The notes beneath the pieces were generated by a model. The model worked only from the letters and a program-made list of their open reading frames with translations, had not been told where the DNA came from and searched no databases. Positions 59,501-64,000 of a DNA stretch of 64,000 nucleotides are shown here, in pieces. Source of the stretch: Huintestinicola sp050874005 (GTDB taxonomy: Bacteria; Bacillota; Clostridia; Oscillospirales; Ruminococcaceae); NCBI RefSeq assembly GCF_050874005.1, contig NZ_JBNMJV010000007.1, positions 30,073-94,072 on the forward strand, given 5' to 3'. Position 1 is the stretch's first letter; each line of letters opens with the position of its first letter. The position numbers and the translations under genes are program-made.

Positions 59501-60115
59501 TTATTCTCCGAATTTCCGGTTTACTGCGCTTATAATTATATCAGCCGAACCCTCATAGCCAAAATTGCTCACATCAAGCATAATGTGCTTGTTGTCTCTG
59601 TCGCCACGGTTTTTGCCGGTAACATATTTGTAGTAATTATGCCGCTGGAGATCCACACGCTTAATAAGCTTGGTAGCGGTGACTTCCGTCAGGTCATAGT
59701 CTTTTGACATATGCTTTATTCTGTGGTCAAGGGGAGCATACAAGAAGATATTCAAGCAGTTGGGATATTCTCTCAAAATATAATCAGAGCATCTTCCGAA
59801 GAAAATGTATGACTCCTTTTTATCAGCCAGTTCTCTTATAACATCGACCTGCGCCATTACTGCTTTTTCGGAATAAAATGACGTTGATGAACCGTAGCTG
59901 AAGGTTTTTAGAAGTTCTTTAAGGTGTTTGTCCAGAAGCATTTCCGAGTCGGTAAAGGAATCGGAGCTTATTCCTGCTCTTTGTGCAGTCATATCCACAA
60001 GGTCTTTGTCGTAAAAGGGAACATCAAGCTTTGCAGCAAGGATATGTCCCACCTCTCGGGCATTGCAGCCGAATTCTCTGCTTATTGTGATTATAAATTT
60101 TTTCATTTTGCTCAT
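59501..60115 (-). CDS. cytidylate kinase-like family protein
   Basis: This is a 204-residue protein of the cytidylate-kinase-like family (PF13189). ITISREFGCNAREVGHILAA replaces the classic Walker A, with Ser-Arg-x-x-Gly at the P-loop position. FFGRCSDYIL and a late lid with YNYYKYVTGK complete the pattern. The family's substrate is not established. ATG 60115 overlaps the TRIC gene, and a purine-rich GGAGAA lies upstream. Confidence 0.85.
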   Translation of the reverse strand: MSKMKKFIITISREFGCNAREVGHILAAKLDVPFYDKDLVDMTAQRAGISSDSFTDSEMLLDKHLKELLKTFSYGSSTSFYSEKAVMAQVDVIRELADKKESYIFFGRCSDYILREYPNCLNIFLYAPLDHRIKHMSKDYDLTEVTATKLIKRVDLQRHNYYKYVTGKNRGDRDNKHIMLDVSNFGYEGSADIIISAVNRKFGE

Positions 60116-60792
60116 TCTCCTTTGCTGTTATTGAAATTTTTACTGCTGATATGAGGAAGATTCCATTTGAAAGCAATAGCCAGACTGCGTATCAGCGCCA
60201 CAGTAATAAAACATACCGCACCTGCGGCAATGAATCCGAACAGATGATAAACGGGCAGAAATATTACGGCTCCTATAACTGCCGCACAGGCGTATATCTG
60301 GCTGACAAAGATATATGGTTTTTTGTCTGCCATAATATCTCTGATAACTCCGCCTCCTACGCCTGTTACTGTGCCCGAGAATATCAGCAGAAAATAATTT
60401 GTGCTGTATCCCAAATCAATGCCTGCGTTTATTCCCGTGACTGTAAAGACGGCAAGTCCGACAGTATCGAGGACTGGCATTATTTTATCGTAAATATCTG
60501 TGAAACGGGTAAGCTTATTCTTTTTGCAGGCTGCTTTCAGGACTATAAAGATCAGATCAGCGGTAAAAAGCGATACAAGGATACACAAGGGCGATGAAAA
60601 CATTGCGGGCGGAAGTCTGCCTATGATGATATCACGTATAACTCCTCCTCCTGCCGCCGTGACAAGAGCAAGGACATTCACTCCAAGCAGATCCATTCCG
60701 CATTGTACCGCTGTAAGCGCTCCCGAGGCGGCGAAAGCAGCTGTGCCCGTTACCTCAAGGATATTTACAAAAAATTCAATTTCCATCTGCAC
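60112..60792 (-). CDS. TRIC-family (YicG/UPF0126) cation channel
   Basis: This is a 226-residue membrane protein with about seven helices and an internal duplication. VTAAGGGVIRDIIIGRLPP and VTGVGGGVIRDIMADKKPYIF are the two copies of the GGGxxRD motif. TRIC-fold channels conduct potassium; bacterial members are otherwise poorly known, and older names are UPF0126. It overlaps both neighbours, consistent with a single transcript from the ABC genes upstream. Confidence 0.88.
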   Translation of the reverse strand: MQMEIEFFVNILEVTGTAAFAASGALTAVQCGMDLLGVNVLALVTAAGGGVIRDIIIGRLPPAMFSSPLCILVSLFTADLIFIVLKAACKKNKLTRFTDIYDKIMPVLDTVGLAVFTVTGINAGIDLGYSTNYFLLIFSGTVTGVGGGVIRDIMADKKPYIFVSQIYACAAVIGAVIFLPVYHLFGFIAAGAVCFITVALIRSLAIAFKWNLPHISSKNFNNSKGE

Positions 60793-62077
60793 CGTTTCCT
60801 TCTGGTCTTACATATTTCTTTATTTTCCTGACAGCGGACGCCTGACTTATCCCCAGACGTTCGGCAAGTGCGACAGAGGTGTGGCAGCGGCTGTAATGCT
60901 GATTTATTATCTCTCCTTCATAAAATTCCAGCATATCTTTAAGCGAGCCGTTTTCAGCAAACAGCTCGTTTGACTGCCGTGTAAATTCCTTCGGGAGGTC
61001 GAAAATGTCGATTTTTTCACCTTCGGCGGTGAGAACGAGCCGTTCCGTTGTATAACGTATCTCGTCAATATTTTCTTTCCATTCGTGTCCTAACAGGCAA
61101 TTCATTGCTCTGGGGAGGAGCTGAACGTTCCTTGAATATTTTCTGTTAAACTCTCCGAGAAAATATTCGATAAAGCATTTCAGATCCTCGGGGCAGCTGT
61201 TTATGGAATGGACCTCCGCCTGATAGGGTCGGAAGAAGTTAAACATTTCCGATGTAATGCTCTTACGGCTTCTGAGTTCGCTCAGAGACACGTCCGCTAT
61301 GCCTATGGGGATAACATTGTACTCCCTGAATTTCTTTATAAGTGTGCGCTGCATAACGGGGGAGAGGGTGTCTATCCCTTTGACCATTACAGCCCTGTAT
61401 CCTCCCGAGCTTACAATGCCTTTACTGCCAAAAAGCTCACGTTCTGCCGTCTCCTCGTCAAGCAGCTGACAGTTACAGCTCCCCACAGCGCCTTTTTCCG
61501 AGTAGATGAGCCTTGCGGTGTATGAGCGGCCGCTTCCGGGAGGACCGTAAATATATGCAGGGCAATCGGCTTCGGAAAATATCCGTATAAGTGAGACGGT
61601 CTCTGCTGATTTTCTGCTCCGCCTCACTATGCTGCTGCTTATGTTTCCGAGCCTCACAAGACGGTCTATCTCACCCAGAAGCCTTGTGTTTTCACTCTTG
61701 AGAGTTTCGTACCGCTGTCTTAGATCCTCGGTGCTTTTTACGTCCCAGGAAGAGTAGCAGACTATCATTTTAAGCCGTTTATTTTCGTCAAAAACCGGTA
61801 TTCCGGTAACGAATGTTTCAACGCCTCTTGCGTCTCTCTGAACGGTGGTTATTTCTGTTTTCTCCTCGAACACCATACTTGTAACACAGGGAGAGAACAT
61901 TTCATTTATCTCCCTGCTTGTGGTATTTTTCCCTATTATCTGTTCGGGGGAAAGTCCTGCCAGAGCGAGATATTCCCGTCCCGCATAAACGAATGTGCCG
62001 TTCTCGTCTGCGATCGTCAGTCCGGGGTGTATCTGTTCAAGGATGTTTCCTATAAGCTCAAAATCTATCTTTTCCAT
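60776..62077 (-). CDS. PAS-AAA-HTH regulator with degenerate ATPase core (sigma-54-activator-like)
   Basis: This is a protein of about 433 residues. It contains a PAS domain (about 8-110), a short coiled linker (120-145), an AAA core of enhancer-binding-protein type (about 150-345) and a Fis-type HTH (TSVALAERLGISQASAVRKIKKY, about 400-422). The AAA core is degenerate. Walker A reads GPPGSGRS (178-185, Lys to Arg). The GAFTGA loop is missing after ELFGSKG, and Walker B reads AVMVKGID, without the Asp-Glu. It should not hydrolyse ATP or activate sigma-54, and may instead act as a TyrR-like ligand-responsive DNA binder. ATG 62077 with AAGAGA six bases upstream is the likely start. It follows an amino-acid ABC transporter and may sense its substrate. 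Confidence 0.75.
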   Translation of the reverse strand: MEKIDFELIGNILEQIHPGLTIADENGTFVYAGREYLALAGLSPEQIIGKNTTSREINEMFSPCVTSMVFEEKTEITTVQRDARGVETFVTGIPVFDENKRLKMIVCYSSWDVKSTEDLRQRYETLKSENTRLLGEIDRLVRLGNISSSIVRRSRKSAETVSLIRIFSEADCPAYIYGPPGSGRSYTARLIYSEKGAVGSCNCQLLDEETAERELFGSKGIVSSGGYRAVMVKGIDTLSPVMQRTLIKKFREYNVIPIGIADVSLSELRSRKSITSEMFNFFRPYQAEVHSINSCPEDLKCFIEYFLGEFNRKYSRNVQLLPRAMNCLLGHEWKENIDEIRYTTERLVLTAEGEKIDIFDLPKEFTRQSNELFAENGSLKDMLEFYEGEIINQHYSRCHTSVALAERLGISQASAVRKIKKYVRPEGNGADGN

Positions 62078-62090
62078 ATTTTGTCTCTTA

Positions 62091-62870
62091 TCAAACATTG
62101 AGTATTTTTGAGAAGAACTGCTTTGCACGGTCACTCTTGGGATTTTTAAATACTTCCTCGGGAGTGCCGTCCTCGATAACGTAGCCGCCGTCCATAAAGC
62201 ATACCCTGTCTGAGACCTCGGAGGCAAAGCCCATTTCGTGTGTGACCACTATCATAGTCATACCTGCCTTGGCAAGCCCTTTCATAACATCAAGGACTTC
62301 GCCCACGAACTCAGGGTCGAGAGCGGAGGTAGGCTCGTCAAAAAGTATGACTTCGGGGTTCATAGCGAGAGTTCTTGCAATAGCCACTCTCTGCTGCTGA
62401 CCGCCGGAAAGCTGGGGAGGATATGCATCAGCCTTTCCGTCCATACCGACTTTTTTCAGCAGGTCCATAGCGGTCTTGACGGCGTCCTCTTTTTTTATCT
62501 TCTTGATCTGCACAGGACATTCGATGACATTTTCAAGTACTGTTTTATGGGGCCAGAGGTTGAACTGCTGGAAAACCATTCCAACGTTTTTGCGTATTTC
62601 CTTGGCTGCTTTTTCGTTTAATTTCTTGTTTTCCTTTGCTTCGGAAATCCCTCTGAGAGTATGACCGTTAATGTTTATCTCTCCTGAGGTTATTTCCTCA
62701 AGATAGTTGAGACAGCGAAGAAATGTGCTTTTGCCGCTTCCGCTGGGACCGATAACGCTTACTACCTGTCCTTTGTATATATCAATATCTATTTTTCGGA
62801 GAACAGCAAGCTCGCCGTAGCTTTTAGCCATATTTTTAACGGATATTATTGGCGTCTGTGTATCTGCCAT
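62091..62870 (-). CDS. polar amino-acid ABC transporter ATP-binding protein (GlnQ type)
   Basis: This is a protein of about 259 residues: Walker A GPSGSGKST (about 37-45), Q-loop VFQQFNLWPH, signature LSGGQQQR, Walker B ILFDEPTSALDPE, switch His in VTHEM. ATG 62870 has AAAGG 12 bases upstream; GTG 62879 is the alternative. It pairs with the permease genes upstream and is 13 bases before the regulator. Confidence 0.92.
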   Translation of the reverse strand: MADTQTPIISVKNMAKSYGELAVLRKIDIDIYKGQVVSVIGPSGSGKSTFLRCLNYLEEITSGEININGHTLRGISEAKENKKLNEKAAKEIRKNVGMVFQQFNLWPHKTVLENVIECPVQIKKIKKEDAVKTAMDLLKKVGMDGKADAYPPQLSGGQQQRVAIARTLAMNPEVILFDEPTSALDPEFVGEVLDVMKGLAKAGMTMIVVTHEMGFASEVSDRVCFMDGGYVIEDGTPEEVFKNPKSDRAKQFFSKILNV

Positions 62871-62888
62871 AATTATCACCGACCTTTC

Positions 62889-63548
62889 TCAAATTCTTAC
62901 ACGGTTGTATTTCTTTTCGATCCTGCCCGAAATAAATTCTATAACAAGGTTGAGCGCCCAGTAAAGAACTCCTGCACAGATATATACGAAAAGAGGACTG
63001 AATGTGATACCGATAGCTTCCTTTGTCATCATTGTCATTTCCGCAACCGTGATTATGGAGAGGATAGACGAGTCCTTTACTGTCTGAACGAACTGACCCG
63101 TAAGGGAGGGGACGATCATTCTGATGGTCTGGGGGAGAATTATGCGGTACATAATTTTGAGTCTTGGCATACCCAGAGCTGCCGCCGATTCGTATTGACC
63201 CTTGGAAATAGCCTTTACTCCGCTTTCAAGGATAACAGCGGCATATGCCGAAGTATAAAGACTGAGGATTATAACGCCTGTCCAGAATGCCGAAACGTTA
63301 ATTCCCAGAGAGGGCAGACCGTAATATGCAAGATACACCTGCACCATAAAGGGAGTGCAGCGGAAAATCTTAATAAAAATACGGGCTATGCCTTCAACAA
63401 TTTTGTTGGGGGAAATGCACATATATCCCACAACAAGTCCGCCTATAAAGGCAAAAACTATTGACAGCACAGATATTTCTATAGTAAGCCTCAGACCCTG
63501 TAAAAGCATTGGCAGGCTTATGCTTGCAACGTGCAGAAATTCATTCAT
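62889..63548 (-). CDS. polar amino-acid ABC transporter permease
   Basis: This is a protein of about 219 residues with five membrane helices, the coupling loop KGQYESAAALGMPRLKIMYRIILPQ (near 136-160) and FRCTPFMVQVYLAYYGLP. ATG 63548 follows AGGAGG eight bases upstream. It is intact. Its usual partner, the second permease, is truncated 14 bases upstream. Confidence 0.92.
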   Translation of the reverse strand: MNEFLHVASISLPMLLQGLRLTIEISVLSIVFAFIGGLVVGYMCISPNKIVEGIARIFIKIFRCTPFMVQVYLAYYGLPSLGINVSAFWTGVIILSLYTSAYAAVILESGVKAISKGQYESAAALGMPRLKIMYRIILPQTIRMIVPSLTGQFVQTVKDSSILSIITVAEMTMMTKEAIGITFSPLFVYICAGVLYWALNLVIEFISGRIEKKYNRVRI

Positions 63549-63562
63549 CACCTGTGCCTCCT

Positions 63563-63889
63563 TTAAGCTTTTTTCTTCTGAAGCTTTACTATCTCCTCAA
63601 GCCCTGCACATACGATAAAGTACAGTACTGCAATGGCGATGTAAAATGGGAGAGTTACATAGGTCTGGGTAATAAGCCTCTGCGCCGTTCTTGTAAGCTC
63701 CACTATAGCAAGTACGGAAAGCATAGGCGATACCTTTATAACGTTTATAAATTCGCTTGTAAGCTGGGGAGATACTATCTTGAATACCTGAGGAAAGATA
63801 ATTCTGGTAAGTATCTTCGACTTTGACATTCCAAGAGCCGCAGCCGCTTCTGTCTGACCCTTTGGGATAGCAGTAATACTAAACACCAT
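63563..63889 (-). pseudogene. amino-acid ABC permease, N-terminal half missing
   Basis: An open frame of 108 codons encodes only the C-terminal half of a GlnP-type permease. It begins at about the coupling loop (AIPKGQTEAAAALGMSKSKI) and continues through LPFYIAIAVLYFIVCAG to the normal end. The first half, about 100 residues with the first membrane helices, is absent. Upstream, the homology stops within a few codons, at the end of a transposase-like frame. The likely cause is insertion of a mobile element. Confidence 0.8.
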
Positions 63890-64000
63890 TTAAAAACAGG
63901 ATAAAATCCAATCTCTTCCTGTAATGCTTTTAATAGTTTCTTTAGACAATGAGCAGATAGTATCACAAAGTCTGTCAACAACTTTTTGAAGTGTTTGAAA
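63890..64000 (-). mobile_element. C-terminal end of a probable IS630-like transposase
   Basis: A frame entering from beyond the window edge ends at TAA 63892-63890 and encodes 36 residues. They resemble the C-terminus of IS630/Tc1-type DDE transposases: TLQKVVDRLCDTICSLS is followed by ETIKSITGRDWILSCF. The element end would lie about ten bases later, near a TA dinucleotide at 63877-63878, as for TA-inserting IS630 elements. The identification is from pattern memory and from the broken permease, so moderate. Confidence 0.6.

Overview
The window looks like a chromosomal segment of an anaerobic, moderate-GC Firmicute, most likely a Ruminococcus-like member of the Clostridia. That placement is inference. 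It rests on an anaerobic (CbiD/CbiG-type) cobalamin pathway, a family 44 glycoside hydrolase of the kind known from cellulolytic clostridia, a ClpE-type Clp ATPase, the EcfA1/EcfA2/EcfT-TruA gene order, strong AGGAGG-type ribosome binding sites, consensus sigma-A promoters with extended -10 elements, and unusually frequent TTG starts. Coding density is very high: no stretch longer than about 300 bases lacks a gene. I saw no tRNA, rRNA, CRISPR array or prophage.

Layout. 1-3.9 kb (minus): a partial SGNH-hydrolase lipoprotein, a small orphan protein, hemW and lepA. 4.1-11.5 kb (plus): a DUF1444-like protein, a surface leucine-rich-repeat protein, a MoxR / DUF58 / transglutaminase operon and an SDR oxidoreductase. 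11.7-14.9 kb: ECF sigma factor, probable anti-sigma and a VWA lipoprotein. 15.1-22.3 kb: a small membrane protein, ychF, a MacB/FtsX-type ABC exporter and a SulP transporter with a terminator-like hairpin in its leader. 22.3-27.5 kb (minus): a membrane-anchored GH44 enzyme, two anion or metalloid permease-like genes and a fumarylacetoacetate-hydrolase-family protein. 27.6-29.1 kb: an amino-acid ABC permease and ATPase without a binding protein.

29.3-35.0 kb is a ruvC-ruvA-X-ruvB-Y-methyltransferase operon. X keeps the fold of nucleotide pyrophosphatase/alkaline phosphatase-superfamily enzymes, and Y that of phosphoglucosamine mutase, but both have lost essentially every catalytic and metal-binding residue. 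These two pseudoenzymes threaded through the Holliday-junction operon are the most unusual thing in the window. 35.0-41.8 kb holds ecfA1, two unknown membrane proteins, ecfA2, ecfT, truA, a DUF5711-like protein and a CvpA-family protein. It is followed by a ClpE-like unfoldase and a zinc-ribbon protein.

44.9-59.3 kb is a 16-gene cobalamin operon: cbiL, cbiD, cbiF, cbiG, cbiH, cbiJ, cbiET, cbiA, cobT, cobU, cobS, a short second cobU-like gene, cobC, cbiB, cobD, cbiP. It starts from a near-ideal promoter with no room for a B12 riboswitch. Together the genes take precorrin-2 (or cobalt-precorrin-2) to cobalamin, except that cobaltochelatase (CbiK/CbiX), CbiC and the corrinoid adenosyltransferase are absent here.

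59.5-64.0 kb (minus) carries a cytidylate-kinase-like protein, a TRIC-family channel, a PAS/AAA/HTH regulator whose AAA core is degenerate, and an amino-acid ABC transporter. The second permease of that transporter is cut in half by what appears to be the end of an IS630-like insertion sequence at the right edge.
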